A stretch of DNA of 64,000 nt, taken from assembly GCF_027409185.1 (NCBI RefSeq), contig NC_084461.1, positions 187,834,001 through 187,898,000 on the forward strand, in the 5' to 3' direction. Shown piece after piece: positions 21,501-56,763 of the stretch. The stretch's first letter is position 1; each line of letters begins with the position of its first letter. The notes beneath the pieces were generated by a model, which was not told where the DNA came from, did no database searches, and saw nothing but the letters and a program-made list of their open reading frames with translations. This DNA is from Cynocephalus volans. Lineage: Eukaryota > Chordata > Mammalia > Dermoptera > Cynocephalidae. Position numbers and translations under genes: made by a program.

Positions 21501-23660
21501 GGGTGAGTGCTTGTGAATTAGCGTGGAGATTTGCGCTGGAAGAGAGAGAATAATTGCTTTTGCTAATTTTAGAGCGCAAAGTCCACTGGGCACAGACAAC
21601 CTACCTGTTCAGTATATTTGTCCTTAGCGAGTGACCATTTGAAAGCTGGTGGGCTACTGGGTGTGGGGGGAATAAACCCAACTACGGGAGTTTCTTTCCC
21701 TTCCTGGTGATGTTTTATTAGTTTATCTAGATTTTTGGTTTGGTTTTATTTTTTTGAAAGGGATAAAAGGATAGACCTATAGATATTTCTGAATCATTTA
21801 AAATTAAATATATATGTGTGTGTGAAAGTTACGACGTGGACTTTTACTTAAAATACTTTTTAACAGTTACACCTCCGATGTGGATTTTTTTTTACGTCTG
21901 TAAAGGTTTTCCTTTTTACAGCTTGAAGGAAACCTCAGATTTATAAGCCAGACTGGTTACCCTTTCTGTCCTCTTTCGACTTATTTTTTAGCAATACTCA
22001 TAATTTTATCATCATTCTGGAGAATGATAGTATCTTTACATTTGATGTTTTCTAAATATCCAGCTCCACCCATCCAATGTAAAAAGCCCATTTCAGAGCA
22101 AAATGCTTGCCGCCACGACTTGTTTCAGTTTTTACTATTAGGGAGCACTGAAGTAATTTTTTCTTTAGTTCTTTTTTTTTTTTTTTTTTAGCAATTCATT
22201 TTTTTAAATTGCTAAAGTTAAAGCAGTTTATCTTGGTAAAGCGGTTTCAGCAATTAAGAAATCAGATATTCAATATTTTTTAAAGTTATGATCTTTCTCT
22301 TCACCAACCTGTTTTTATTTAGCCTTAGGTTTAGATTTTCTTCTGGTCTCGGACCTGTGAACAAATTCGTTCAGTTTAGTAGAAAAAGTCACTTTTAGAC
22401 GCACTGGGTGTTCAAAAATGGAATTGGGCACAGATACTGTCCTCAGGAATTTATAGTTTAGCAGAGAAGAGACAATGTGCACATAAGGAATTAGTACAAG
22501 GTAAAAAAAAGTAGCGCTAGAGAGAAGTGAGGATAAAGTCTGGTCAACTTGGAGGGCAGGTGCTGTGACTCTGCTGCAGAACCTGTTGGGTAGCTTGAGA
22601 AAGATTTCCTGGAGGAATTTGCATTTGGTGGGCAGGGCTTGAAAGTCAGTTGGAATTTGCACCTTTGGAGATGGGGGAAGGCAGAGCAGTCATTCTAGGC
22701 AGAGAAAACAGCATTAACTAAAGGCAGAGGTGGAAAATCTATTTTAAGGAGAAGTGACTGTTTCAATTGGCTGAAGTTTGAAAGGGTGAAAGGTGACAAT
22801 TTGGAAATAAAGTTGGGAAAGACTAAGTTGAGCTAGAGCATATAAAGTCTCGAAATCCATGAAGTTTGGACTTTATTTTGTACAGTATGAGACACCTACA
22901 AATGATTTGGAATGGGGAGAGGTGGAGACCAGAAGGCAGGAGACTGTTGCCATTCAAGGCAAAAGGAAATGAAGGCTTTAATTAGTCAAGAGTGGCAGAA
23001 TTGATGCCTAAGGACAAAAGGAAATGAAGACCATTATTAGTCAAGGGTGGCAGAATTGATGCCAAGCCAATAACAGAAATGGGTAAAGAATGCTTGGTGG
23101 AGGAGACCGAAACAAAACTGAAGAGCACTTGCCCAGCTAAAGTGTGTAGCCTCTCTCAGCTTCTGTTGGTTGTGACCAAGCAGGAATGTAGGCCTATGGT
23201 TGCCAAATCTGATTTTAAACAGAAACTGGAAGTCTGGATTTTAATGTAAAAATCTATCAATGTTTTAAATGTAGAATATTAATTTTTAAAAAAATTAGAA
23301 GCATGTCTGCAGGCTAATAGGTATTTAATCCCTGGGTAGAAATTGTGCAGCTGTATGGGAGAGATGCTTATGTAGGTAGGATTTATTCATTTGTCCATGT
23401 TAATTCAGATGACTGCTGTTACAGCAGATGCATATACAAAAACATTTGATGTTAAGTATTAACAGTATATACTGCAGCTTTTGTAATAAAGTCTTCATTC
23501 TCTGATATCTTTCAGCAAAATAGCCCTTTTCACAGCATTTTGTATGCCATGTAGAATTATGCTTTTCTTGCCTACTCCTATGAACTTAATTCTGATATTT
23601 TTCCCCAGAACTTTTGTTACCAATATTGAGGATTTTTTTTTCTGTATTTTTACTTTTTAG
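21069..23660 (+). other. IFT81: IFT81 intron 1
   Basis: 2.6 kb. 22400-22930 holds an old interspersed repeat. 22961-23068 is a 54-bp tandem duplication. A T run sits at 22170-22190, and an unnamed repeat at 23195-23340. The intron ends in a good tract and AG at 23659-23660. Confidence 0.6.
22961..23068 (+). repeat. 54-bp tandem duplication
   Basis: aaaaggaaatgaaggcttta at 22961 recurs at 23015 as aaaaggaaatgaagaccatt. The shared tail is gtcaagrgtggcagaattga. Confidence 0.85.
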
Positions 23661-45443
<21,783 letters not shown>

Positions 45444-47264
45444 TGAGGAATCTCATGGGACAAGCATATGGAGAATTGTTTTTGTTTGAAGCTGTTAATT
45501 TGACTTTCTTAGTTTGGATGTTAATAAAGAGAAGTTAATCTTATTTTATAAAACTTGTTTATTTGAAACTGAAAAGTCTTTTTACAATAATATTGCCATA
45601 TTCTTGGTATAAAATGACAGAGATCTTAGTGATTTTATGAGATAATGTTCCAAATTTTCAGTTTTTAATTAGTGAAGTTATATTAGATTTATTTATTATA
45701 AGTATTAAATTATAAAGGTGAAACAGTTAGGAACTAACAGTGAATACAAAAATTCTTATTTGTTGATAAAATGTATTTTCATAAAGGGCTAAGAAAATAT
45801 CATCACAAAGTTACTTTGTCAATAACGTGTATTTGGCCAATGGACTGGTATAATCTATGACCTCATCATAGATGCTTACAAGTTAAAAAGATACAATTCT
45901 ATCTTGCATTGCTATATACTTTAAATTTTGAACAATAATTTAACAGCTGTTGTTTCATTTATCCTTCTGTCAGACTCATAAGATTAGTAGGACAAATAAT
46001 ATTGTTGTTTATGGATGGCTAAACTCAAGCCAAAAACATAATTCCCCATCCCCTTTTCATAAAGTTAGCTCAAGAAAGAGTGAATGAATGCAACCAAATA
46101 TCTTGTCTTAGCTCAGTGCTTTTTTAGCAAATCAAGTGATAAGTCATATTTCAATTCCTAAACGTTGCCTGTCCTTTACCAACTCTTACAGGTTTTTAAA
46201 TTTTATATCAGCTACTAAACCTCAGCAAAAGCTAGTTTGAAAAGCTGCTCATGTCCAAACCTCATTTTCGGCTTTGAAAAATTATTGAATCCGTACTGTT
46301 ACAAATTGGCAGTGAACCTTTACTGTGCCAAACACAAATGAATTTTTCCCATAGTACCATTTTTCTCTGTGATGTTTCTGATTGTAGTCTCACAATACAC
46401 CTTTTAACTTGTTGGGGAAGTAGTAGATTTAGGGTATCAACACTTAATTGAAAAATTCCTTTGGCTTTTAACATCCACTTCCAGATTGCTTTAAGACATG
46501 GGAGTGTTTTAAATGATACTTGGAAGCCAACAGGATGTGCTTCATGATATCCTTGCTATCCAGGAAAATAAAAAAGATTAATTATGCAGCAATTTTGCTT
46601 TACAAGAGTACATGCTACCTCCTACCATTTGTATCTTTTCTTAAGAAATTTCTGCCCAATTGACAGGAAATACTAATTGCTCTGGCCACATTTGGCATGA
46701 ATAGTGCTTATAATTTAGTTATTAGATGTTCCCTCTATGCAAATGTGGGAGAAAAGAACTAGTGCCAAGTTATTGGCCTTTATTTTTGAGAAATAATGGT
46801 GAATGGAGAAGTATCTGAAAACAGAAAAAGCATATCTTTTTTTAGGAGCAGAAGATAACTTTGGAAATGGTACGGTCAACTTAATTTTTGAACAATGTCT
46901 GGTCAGAGACTAGGACAAATCAAGTAAATTGTTTGGCAGTTACTTATAAGAACAGAAGGTATTGGGGAACATTATGCATAATTTTATAAAGAACAAATCT
47001 TGGTAGATCAATTTTATTTTCTACTTTGATAAAGTGTTAGTCCATATGGACAGAAGGAAGGCAGTTTGCTATACTGAAAAATTATGTAATAGAGCTGGAC
47101 TTCATTGAGTTTCCTGATTTGGTATCACATGGTAATCACCAAAAAAATCATGTCCTTTGTCACCCATCTGTTAAAACAGCCAATGAGAAGGGTATTGAGA
47201 AGTAGAGGCATGGTGTTTGAGAAGAATACTATGCTAGGAATCCCATGCAGAATGAGAAAAAGAG

Positions 47265-47535
47265 GGGCTAACATTTATTGAGCCCTTCTTATGCAAAGCT
47301 CTATGCCAGATGCTTTACAAACATACATATGTCTTTACTTCTTGCGAGAGGTGTTATCATTTCCATTTTACAGTTGAGTGATGCTTAGGGAGATTATAGA
47401 TTCACACAGCTATTAAGTGGCCAAGCTGGGATCCAGGTCTCTCCCACATGTTTCTATTAGCCTTGAACAAATTACTTAATTTTTCTGAAGTTTCTCCATC
47501 TGTATAATGGGGCTGATTGCTCTTCATTTTCTTTA
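47265..47535 (-). repeat. MIR pieces (antisense, then sense)
   Basis: 47265-47440 (catttattgagcccttctta; ccattttacagttgagtgat) is antisense MIR. 47460-47520 has a sense MIR core. Confidence 0.7.
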
Positions 47536-47597
47536 GCAAAAGCACGTGAAATAATGGGTGTTAAGCTTCTGAGCTTCAAAGGCTGTTTGAACATCTG

Positions 47598-47661
47598 GCA
47601 CCTGAAAGTAATCCTGAAATACCTGAAAGTAAATACTGAAATACCTGAAAGTAAACCTGAA
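47598..47661 (+). repeat. Short minisatellite, unit cctgaaagtaa
   Basis: cctgaaagtaa occurs four times with variable spacers (cctgaaata, tactgaaata) in about 60 bp. Confidence 0.8.
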
Positions 47662-47689
47662 AGTGGGTGGTGTGGTTACCACGTGTACG

Positions 47690-47950
47690 AGGGCAATATG
47701 GTGGAGTGGTTAAGAGCACAGGCTCTAGAACTCAGTTGTTTGAGTACAAATACTGGATTTGCCATCTACCAGCTCCGTGACCTTGGGCAAGTTCCTTAGT
47801 ATCTTTGTACTATAAAAACGTCGACGTTACTAGTGCTGTATTTATCTTTTAGAATTATTTTAAGGATTAAATAATTGAATTGGTACCTATAGACTGCTTA
47901 GAATGGCACTAGGCACATATTAAGTGCTCATTGTGTTAGCTCTTAATATT
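47690..47950 (+). repeat. MIR SINE, near full length
   Basis: ggagtggttaagagcacagg, accttgggcaagttcctta and ggcacatattaagtgctca. Confidence 0.85.
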
Positions 47951-48139
47951 TCTATATTTTTGTCATTTGTGTGAAGAGTTTGAAAGCTTGAAGTATAGTT
48001 TACAGCTTAAAAATTGAAACTAGTATATCTCAGCCTGGGAGCAATTTAGTAGGAATACTTGTAAGTATGAAATAGTTTTTGTTTAGGGGTAAATACACAG
48101 ATTCAAGATGGGATAAAGTGGCACTGATGAGAGTTTTTT

Positions 48140-48480
48140 TTAGCTGCCATTCACTGAGCAGTTACTGTGTTCTCGGTCTTGAGTACTTTAAAAATGTATA
48201 CTCTTGGTGATGGTAGAACAATGTGAACGTACTTAATGCCACAAAACTGTACACTTAAAAATGATTAAAATGGTAAATTTTATGTTATGTATTACCCGAT
48301 ATATCCTAATTCATCCTCTCAAAAAACCTAGAGGTAAGTATTTTATAACCGAGGAAGTAGACTTAGAGAAATTTAAGTAACGTGCCCAAAGTCACACAGT
48401 GTGTTGCAGAGTAAGGATTTGAACCCAGATCTGAATGCCTCTGCAGCTGTGTTCCTAAGAGAATACTGTGCTATTTTGAC
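48140..48480 (-). repeat. MIR antisense with an L1 3'-end insertion at 48197-48297
   Basis: MIR parts (gccattcactgagcagttac; gtgcccaaagtcacacagtg) surround tgatggtagaacaatgtgaa ... acactTaaaaatgattaaaa, a typical old L1 terminus in sense orientation. Confidence 0.7.
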
Positions 48481-49464
48481 ATCTCCAAGGTAAATTTTAG
48501 GATTCATATTTGACTCAAAACAGGGCTACACTGTGTACAGTAATTAATTGGAAATTTTAGTTTGCTCAAAACTGTATGACAGCCATTGGTTTGGATGTAA
48601 AACTTCATTTCCTGATCATACATATGTCGTTGTTTGATCAGTCTTTTCTTGGAAAAATTTAGGAAATGACTGTTAAGAAGGATAAATGTAAAAAGTCCGA
48701 GACATACATAGTGATTTATATTCCTTTGTCATTTTCTTTTTAGAGGTCTGTTAGCAGTTTAAGTTTGGTAATGATGCTTCCTACTGCCATTAAAGTTAAT
48801 ATTCCAGATGTTACATTTTGTATAAGAATTTTAGCTCTTCTGATTGCAGATGACAAGTGCTATGGGCATTTGTTCTTCATTAGAGTTTTTCATTAGTATT
48901 TTCTTGATTTTCCTGATTAATAAAAGGTAGAGTGTCTAAAGTGTTTTTATTCCTTCTATACTTTGGTTATCATTTTAACATTTTATTTTTGTTGTATTGC
49001 CTTGCTTAGTGTAATACATAGGAATAAGCACAGGAATGTGTTTATCTCTTATTCCGCCAGAGTTCTGACATAGATAGGAATTTCTTGAACCCTTGAAATT
49101 GTCTTCTCTGTGATAAAGATATATTTTCTTGACTGTCTAGCCTATCTTGATTTCTTTCTCTTCACACTAGTATTTGTAGGTGATAAAAAGTTTAGGTTTA
49201 GAGACTACGCTCTCTTAATGTAACTAAAAAATGATAATAATGAATATTTAACTGTTTTCTGCATCTTGAAAGTTTTTATTGGATTTTAAGTATATCCTAA
49301 TTAATCATAAATCTGGTGGAATTGACAGTCTCAAAAATTTTGATTGCTGTTATCTCTGAAAGGAGAAGTCACCAAAAAAGTGCCATGGAGCTTTGCCCTT
49401 GATCCTGACCTGTTTGTTATTTTCATCAATAATTTAGATTAATACTTATAATTTAAGTTTATTA

Positions 49465-49660
49465 TGAAATTGCAGTGTGCCAAACATCATACTAGGTTTC
49501 TTCTGTACATTACCTCATTTATATCATTGTACAATTCTGAGATAGATACAATTATTATTCCTGGTTTTTACATACAAACTGAGGCACACAGAGAGTTTAA
49601 GCTAACTTGTCTGAGATCACATTGCTAGTAAGCAGTAGTACCAGGATTTGAATTGAGACA
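49465..49660 (-). repeat. MIR SINE, antisense
   Basis: ctgaggcacacagagagttt and aagcagtagtaccaggattt. Confidence 0.8.
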
Positions 49661-50134
49661 ATCAGTTCTAGAGACCTCAATAATTTTGTATATGACAGAA
49701 GCTAGAGGAAATAGTCAACCTGAGACAGATGCTAGAGTTACAGTTCAAAATCACCTGTTAGGTAGGAGCACTATGCTTAAACAAACAAATACCATTAATG
49801 GGATTATAAATATAATATGGTAGAATTTGAATATTGTCTGCCAGTTCATTAGTGATGCTGCTTTAAAAAATAAATAGAATACTACATTAATAAAAATGTA
49901 GTATTTTATTTATGGTCAAATTATGCTTGGAACATTATTTTACATTTTTGGTGTCATGTTTTAAGAGGAACATAATCATGCTGGAGTCCCAGATGAGGGT
50001 GACTAAAACAGATGAAAAGTCTGGAAACTTTCATAGAAAGAATTGATTAACTGAGAACCAAAGACTGAAGAAAGGCATAATAAATATTTAATGGCTTATG
50101 GAAAGGATAGTGTGCAAAAAAGAGTTAACACAGT

Positions 50135-50655
50135 AGGCCTGAAACTGCTGTCCCTAGAAAGGCCTGCTTGCAAGGTTGGCCTTTGGCTGGCACCTGGGAA
50201 CTTGGATTTTGGAAGGATTCCCACCATTCTCTCATAAAAATGGCTCACTGTGCCTAAAGTGTATGAAGAGTGTGGTTTATGTTGAGCACCTGCTTTGCTT
50301 CTGGGAGTCTGGTATTTTGGTATGGGCTTGGCAATGTGCTTACATGATCAGCTCCCTCTGAAAAACCTGGACACTAGGTTTCTAATGAGCTGTCCTGATT
50401 GGCATCATTTCACATGTTTTGTTACAACTCATTGCTGGAGGAATTAGATATGTCCTGTGTCATGACCACACTGGGAGAGGACTCTTGGAAGCTTGAGCCT
50501 GGTTTCCTCAAGACTTCACCCTATCTGCCTTTCCTCTTTGATGATTCTGCTTAGTATTCTTTCAGTGTAATAAATCATAGCCGAGACTATGACTATATGC
50601 TGAGTCCTCCTAATGAATCATGAAACCTGGGGTTGAGCTTGGGGACTCCCAGCAT
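50135..50655 (+). mobile_element. ERVL-type solo LTR (probable)
   Basis: aggcctgcttgcaaggttgg, tcacatgttttgttacaactc, cattgctggaggaattagat and tcagtgtaataaatcatagc (polyadenylation signal AATAAA at about 50569) are hallmarks of an old MLT2/ERVL-like LTR. No retroviral genes lie beside it. Confidence 0.65.
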
Positions 50656-50869
50656 AGATAGATCAGTATTTTTCTTGTTTGTTTGCAGGAAGGCAGAATT
50701 AGGATGAATGGATTATGATTAGAAAGAATATTTGAATGACTATAAGGAAACATTTCTACCACTTTCTTCAGTAATGGAGCAGGCTGCTTTGGTGAAGTAG
50801 AGTGCTCTACCATATTCTAACAAGCTGTATGAGGGATATTTTAGAAGTAATGTGTGCATTGAGTAGATG

Positions 50870-51165
50870 GGTTTTTTAATCTTAAAAAATCTGATTATAC
50901 AAGTAATACCTGAATACATTTTCATGGTATAAAAATCAAATAGTGCACATAAAGCAAAGTCCCCCTTGACTGCTTCCTACCCCCAATCCCAGTCCCTCAG
51001 TCTCTTTTCCAGAGAGAAACTACTGCTGCGAGTTTTGTATGTCCTTTCGGTCTTTTTTCTGGAGATAATACAGATATAGATAATACTGTTTTGTGGGTTT
51101 AAAAAAATATGAATGGATTATACTGTATTGTGCAACATGTCTTGGAGATTTTTCTGTGTCAGTAA
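50870..51165 (-). repeat. Old L1 3' fragment, antisense
   Basis: cctgaatacattttcatggt, tccagagagaaactactgct and the tgtgcaacatgtcttgg block. Confidence 0.65.
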
Positions 51166-51169
51166 ACGA

Positions 51170-51445
51170 AGAGGCTATTCTGTAGAGGTTAAGAGCATCA
51201 GCTCTTGAACCAGAACACCTATGTGCAGATCCCTGCTGTGCTACCTAGTAGCCATTCAACCTTAACATGTTATGTGCCTCCTCTGTACCTCAGTTTCCTT
51301 TTCTGTAGAGGGGGATAATAATAGTACTTACCACATAGGGTGGTTATGAGGGCTAAGTAGAGCTAATACAAGTAGACAATATACAAAAGTACCTGGCTTA
51401 TAGGAAACAATAAATATTACCTACAGTTATAATAGTAATTATTAT
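51170..51445 (+). repeat. MIR SINE, near full length
   Basis: gaggttaagagcatcagctc, ctgtacctcagtttcctttt and gggataataatagtacttac. Confidence 0.85.
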
Positions 51446-51534
51446 GCACTTTTTTTCACTTAATGGCTGCATTATATTCCATAGAACGAATGTACCAAAT
51501 TTATCACAACCAAGAATTCAGGGGTATCTGTTTC

Positions 51535-51770
51535 CTTTATTACTTAAAACTCTTCACTAGCTTTGATAAACAAAATGGGGCATATGCATACAATGGACTA
51601 TTTTTCAGCCATAAAAAGAAATGAATACTGATATATGTTACAATATAGATGTACCTTGAACACATTATGCTAAATGAAATAAGCCAGATACAAAAGGAAA
51701 AATATTATATGATATCACTTACATGAGTTATCTAGAATGGGCAAATTTATAGAGATAAAGTAGAATAAAG
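51535..51770 (+). repeat. Old L1 3' end, sense
   Basis: tcagccataaaaagaaatga and atgctaaatgaaataagccag. Confidence 0.8.
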
Positions 51771-52084
51771 TTTACTATTTTAAATTTAAATTTTGCCATT
51801 CTGTCAATATTTTGTTTTAATTTTCATTTTTCTTGATTATTGGTGAGATTGAGCCTCTATCCACATATGCATATATGCTTGGGTCACTTATATTTCTTCC
51901 ATCATTTACCTGTTGATTTTCTTTTTTCATTTTTTTTCCTGATGGATTGAATGTTTTTCTGATCAATTTATCATATTTTTACATATATTCTGGATATTAA
52001 TCTGGGCAGTTGTTTTCTTCTAGTTTTTCACTTGTCTCAGGTTTGTATATGATATATTTTGTCACACAGAGATTTTTTTCCCCT

Positions 52085-53580
52085 TTTTTAAAATAGCTTC
52101 ATTAAGATATAATTAACATACACTAAACTGGATATAGTTAAAATATACAACTTGGTAATATAGTCATGAAATTATCACCACAATCAAGATAGTGAGCATA
52201 TCTATCAACCCCAGAAGTTTTTTCGTGCCCTTTTGTAATTCCTTTCTCCCACTTCTCCCTGCCCCCCACCAAACCAACTACTGATCTGCATTTTCTAGAG
52301 TATTACACAAATAGAATCATATAATAAATGAGGGTACTTCAAAAAGGTCATGGAACGATTTGTATTGTCTTTTAATTTTATTTTTCCAGGAACTTTTTGA
52401 AGTACCCTCATTCTGTATACTCTTTTTTTGTGTGGCTTCTTTTATTCAGCATAATTATTTTGAGATTCATTTGTGTTGTTGTGTACATCAATAGTTCATT
52501 ATTTTTTGTTACAGACTAATATTGCATCATATGGATATACCAGTTAGTTTATTCATTCACCTGTTGGTGAACATTTGAGCTGTTTCCAGTTTTTGTCTAT
52601 TATAAATAAGTTCCCATAAACATTTATGTGCAAATCTTTGTGTGGACATATATTTTCTTTTCTCTTGAGCAAATGTTTAGTAGTGGAAAGGCTAGATCAT
52701 AGGGTAGGTGTATGTTTAATTTTTTTTTTGAGTGTGGTAAAATATACGTAACATAGAGTTTATCATTAAAGCCATTTATAAGCGTACAACTCAGCATTAT
52801 TAAGTAAATTCACAATTGTTGTATAGCCATCACCACTACTTGCAAAACTTAAAAAGAAAATCTGTACCCGTTGAACCGATATGTCTCCATTTGCCCTTTC
52901 CATTAGGCTCTATTTTACTTTGTCTGTATAAATTTGTCCATTCTGGATAACTCATGAAGTGGCATTACACAATATTTGTCCTTTTGCATCTGCCCTACAT
53001 TTTGTGTCCGTGCTACATCCATATTATTGCATATATCAGAATTCATTTCTTTTCATGGCTGAAAAATATTCCATTGTATGCCTATATCTCATTTTGTTTA
53101 TCCATTTATCTGTTGATGAACACTTGGGTTATTTCCACTTTTTGGCTATTGTCAGTAATGCTGCCGTGAACTCCAACATAAAAGTATCTGTCTGAATCCT
53201 TGTTTTCAGTTATTCTGGACATATGTACCTTGGAGAAGAATTGTTGGATCATATGGTTATCCTGTGTTTAACTTTTTACCCAGTGGCTGTACCATTTTAC
53301 ATTCTCACTCAATGTAAACCCAATACTCAAGGGTTTAATTTCTCTACATCCTCGCCAACACTAATTTTCCTTTTTTTAAAATTTTAGTCACCCTAGTGAG
53401 TGTGAAGTGGTATTACTGTGGTTTTGATTTGCATTTCCCTAATGACTAATGATGCTGAGCATCTTTTCATGTGTTTGTTGGCCATTTGTATATCTTCTCT
53501 GGGGAAATGTCTATTTAAGTCTTTTGCCAATTTTTTAATTGGTTTGTTTGCCTTTTGTTGTTGAGTAGTCTCCATGTTAA
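52085..53580 (-). repeat. Two L1ME-type 3' segments, antisense, first split by a MITE
   Basis: 52085-52725 (cattaagatataattaacat ... gaaaggctagatcatagg) and 52729-53580 (T run, gtggtaaaatatacgtaaca ... agtcttttgccaattttt). 53393-53575 minus encodes the ORF2 end (LAKDLNRHF). Both are decayed. Confidence 0.85.
52329..52410 (-). mobile_element. Palindromic mariner-like MITE, copy 5, inside an L1
   Basis: tgagggtacttcaaaaaggt ... aactttttgaagtaccctca, 82 bp. L1 sequence is continuous across it (atagaatcatata / ctgtatactc). Confidence 0.9.
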
Positions 53581-53837
53581 TTTTAATTTTTCAACATTTC
53601 CATCTCATTGTCTTTTTGCATTATATTAAGGATAAATTTTTTGGCGTAAGCTTCCAACATCCTCATTTGCTTTTTTAGCTGTTATCTTGTCATCATCAAT
53701 AATTTTATTTTCATGATAAAAATTTTAATTTCCAAGTGTAGCTGTAATAGTTTCTGGATATACTATGCTCTTCTTTTTAAAAATAATAGTTAAGTGTATT
53801 TTAACATATTCTAAATGTAGTTCTGTTTGCTGTAATA

Positions 53838-53907
53838 ATGAAAAGTTATTGGTTATAACTAATAACTTTTAGCTAATAACTTTTAACTTTATAACTAATA
53901 ACTTTTC
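53838..53907. repeat. Short repeated/palindromic block 'ctaataactttt'
   Basis: ctaataacttttAgctaataacttttaact...ctaataacttttc: three copies of the 12-mer, preceded by its partial reverse complement aaaagttattgg. Confidence 0.8.
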
Positions 53908-54180
53908 TTTGAGTTTAAAATTTCTTCATGGTGTTGGCTATCAAATGTTTCTTGATTTGGGGTTGCATATACCTTTTTTTCTTATTACTTCTGAGGATTT
54001 TTGAATGGAAGAGGGATTCTGGTATCTGTGTTAAGTCTTCCATCGAGCTCAAAACTCTTGTTATACTTTTTCAAGGAGCACCTGGGGTCTGAAGAAGTGA
54101 ATCAGTGGACAGCTGAGAAGTGTTCTAGACCCCTCTTTTGACTTCAACCACATCAGTTCCATTTTTATCTGAAGTATATT

Positions 54181-54236
54181 TGTGTGTATATAAAAATATA
54201 TCTGTATGTATATATATATATATACTTGTATATTGG
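54181..54236 (+). repeat. (TA)n-rich microsatellite
   Basis: gtgtatataaaaatatatct then (TA)9-like run to 54222. Confidence 0.9.
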
Positions 54237-55129
54237 GGTTCCACATAAGAATTTGTTGGAAAATAAAGTTTCATTGTTAAAAAAAGGTTTGAAAGTCACT
54301 GAACTAAATGATCAATCTAGAGTCCCTTCCAACACTAAGAATTCATTTCTGAGTATTTATTGTAAATTACTGCCTTAAAATGTGAATCTGTGCGTATAAT
54401 TTTTCTTTATTTTATCACCTATAAGAGAAACCAAATTTTAATTTTTAATTTGCTTTGTTGGATTCTGGTTAGAATCATCATGTGGTTGACTCTTAGGGCT
54501 TTATAAGTGCAAATTATTGCTTTTATTTTAAGTAACAATAACTTCAAATATTGAGACAGGATTTTAATATTAAATGACCTTATTTTTCCATATTTTGAAG
54601 TGTCTTAAAAATGTGTTAGAAATATCTTACTTTATACATAATTCAGTGTGGGAGGAGATAGAAAAACATAGTATTATAGCACACTATAATAGGTAATGGT
54701 TATAACTATGTCTCCAGGTTTCCAGTAAAAGGTTCATGTGATCAGTATGCTTTTTTAAAGATAACAGAAAGAACTTAGCTTAAGAGGCGTCTCTTCCAGG
54801 AAGCATATCAAGCCCACACCCCATGACCCTAGTCCTCCCGAAATACACTCTCATGGCACTCTTTTCTTGTGTGTTGTAATATACAGCACATTAGGATCAC
54901 TTGTTCAGTTTCTGCCTCCCCTAAGAAACCAGTAAGCTCCATGATGACAGCGGTATAGTTCCTGGTCACCACCATTTACTTAATACCAGGCACTTGGTAA
55001 AAGTGTAGAAAACCCGAATGAAAGCGTGTAATCTAATTTAGGTATAGGTTTTTCATTAGAAAAATGATAATATTAAAAATGTCTTGGCACTTCTTAGTAG
55101 GCTTCAGTTGATAAGAGAAGTTAATTATA

Positions 55130-55180
55130 CAAGGTACTTCAAAAAGTTCATTTTTCCACAAACTTTTTGAAGTACCATAG
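55130..55180. mobile_element. Palindromic mariner-like MITE, copy 6, internally deleted (51 bp)
   Basis: caaggtacttcaaaaagttc joined to tttttccacaaactttttga and agtaccatag; TA on both sides (55128-55129, 55181-55182). Only the termini remain, so orientation cannot be told. Confidence 0.85.
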
Positions 55181-55788
55181 TATGTACTCTTCATCCTAAC
55201 CATAGCTGTTTATTTCATTGTATAGATAAAGTTAGTTTTAAATACTTGATCACAAACTTAAATTTTCCATTTAATCTGGTGGTAGCCTCCAGTCATTTCT
55301 TCTGGTATGATCTTTGCCATTTCACAGGCAGCAATCTAAGCTTGAAGACTGTCTCACTTAATGGAAGAGCAAAGAATAGAGCCTGTGCCTTTAGTAGTAG
55401 TGCCATATGGGTGCTAATCTTTACTGTCTTAGTCACATTGATATCTCTGAATCTCTGATTTAATAATTTGAAAAAGCAAACTAAAAATCAGCCCTAATGA
55501 TGCAGTGCTAGTACCCTTCCCAGAGCTGTCATTCAAATGAATTCATGCCTTTTGGGTCTGCACTTTTTATAGCAAGAAATGAACCTCTGGTTAAGATTCC
55601 ATTGGCACTTCATGCATTGAAAAGTCATCCCTGGCTTATGGTATTTGGACATATAGTCTGTTGTGTTTTCTCCCCTGACCATTAACAAGAAGCCCAGCTG
55701 TTTTGCAGTTATAGCTACTTTTAAAATGTGCTTGGTCAAATAATATTTATAAGCAGGTTTAGAAAGGACCAACCAATTTATTCTACAG

Positions 55789-55911
55789 CTACTGTCAGAA
55801 ATCCTAGAGCTACGTTGCAAAGATTATGAAATCATCTTTAAATACTTCAAAGAGAAGCACAATGAAGATAAGGGAATCCTGGCAAGATTTGCTGCAGCTG
55901 TCAGGTCCTGA
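55789..55911 (+). CDS. IFT81: Candidate alternative last exon of IFT81 (40 codons + stop)
   Basis: An acceptor-like ttattctacag ends at 55788. Read in the phase left by exon 11 (phase 0), the next 120 nt are open and then hit TGA at 55909-55911. The reading is Lys/Glu-rich and begins LLSEILELRCKDYEIIFKYF. It would yield a 436-residue short form lacking the rest of the coiled coil. Human databases list a short IFT81 form (CDV-1) with a divergent end; whether it uses this exon I cannot say. No AATAAA is seen until the A-rich repeat near 56775. A 40-codon open stretch can arise by chance (about 15%). Confidence 0.25.
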   Translation, partial: LLSEILELRCKDYEIIFKYFKEKHNEDKGILARFAAAVRS

Positions 55912-56763
55912 AAAATTAGGAATCAAATTTTGACACTTGTAATTGAATCATCCACCCTTCTAAGTAAGCCCAGGCAAACCCATGGTATTTTTAGAATCTT
56001 TCAAATCACATTGTACTCTTTAGAGTTCATAGCAGGACCCAAGGCCCCTAAAATTTCCCAAGAGATGAAGCAAAACAGAATCAAATTTGGCTCAATTCAC
56101 TGTTATAGAAGTAGTGTATTATGCATGCAATCTAAGAAATGCCACAATTTTAATCCAAAATTTTAAAACTTTTCATAGTTGTTTTTTTTTTTTTTTCCTA
56201 TAGAGTTAACTGCTTGGGCAGCAGTTGAAACACCCATTAGAGATGGTAACAGCTGTGTGGTGGTGATTTGATTTATAATAGAAGCACAGAGACCTTGGCT
56301 GGTGTGATTAACTGTTTCACAGATGGATGTTCCTGTGCTACGGGTTTCATTTAAGACATACTTCTACCAGCATATATCATATTGCTTATTATAGATTCTC
56401 TCAAAAGAATGAGCAGTTAACTAGCCACTACCATATGTAGGTAATTACGTTGTTTATACTTGGCTTGTTGAGATTTTCTAATTTAGAGTTAAAAACGTAA
56501 TTCTAACAGGTTGGAAAAGGTTAAAATAGTATTTGTGTGTGTATTTATATGGCACTAGTTATGATGGGTGATTTGAAAAGACTGCTTTTAGCAGAAAACA
56601 AAGATTGCTTTGAAACATTTTTCTTGCCTTAAGACAAATAGCAGCTCTGAGACCAGACTTCAGGGAATCCAAATGATTTTTTGAAGTGTGACATGAAAAG
56701 ATGGCCTTTTCAGGTTTCTGCAAATCTGAATTCATATACAACATAAGACACTGACAAATAGGC

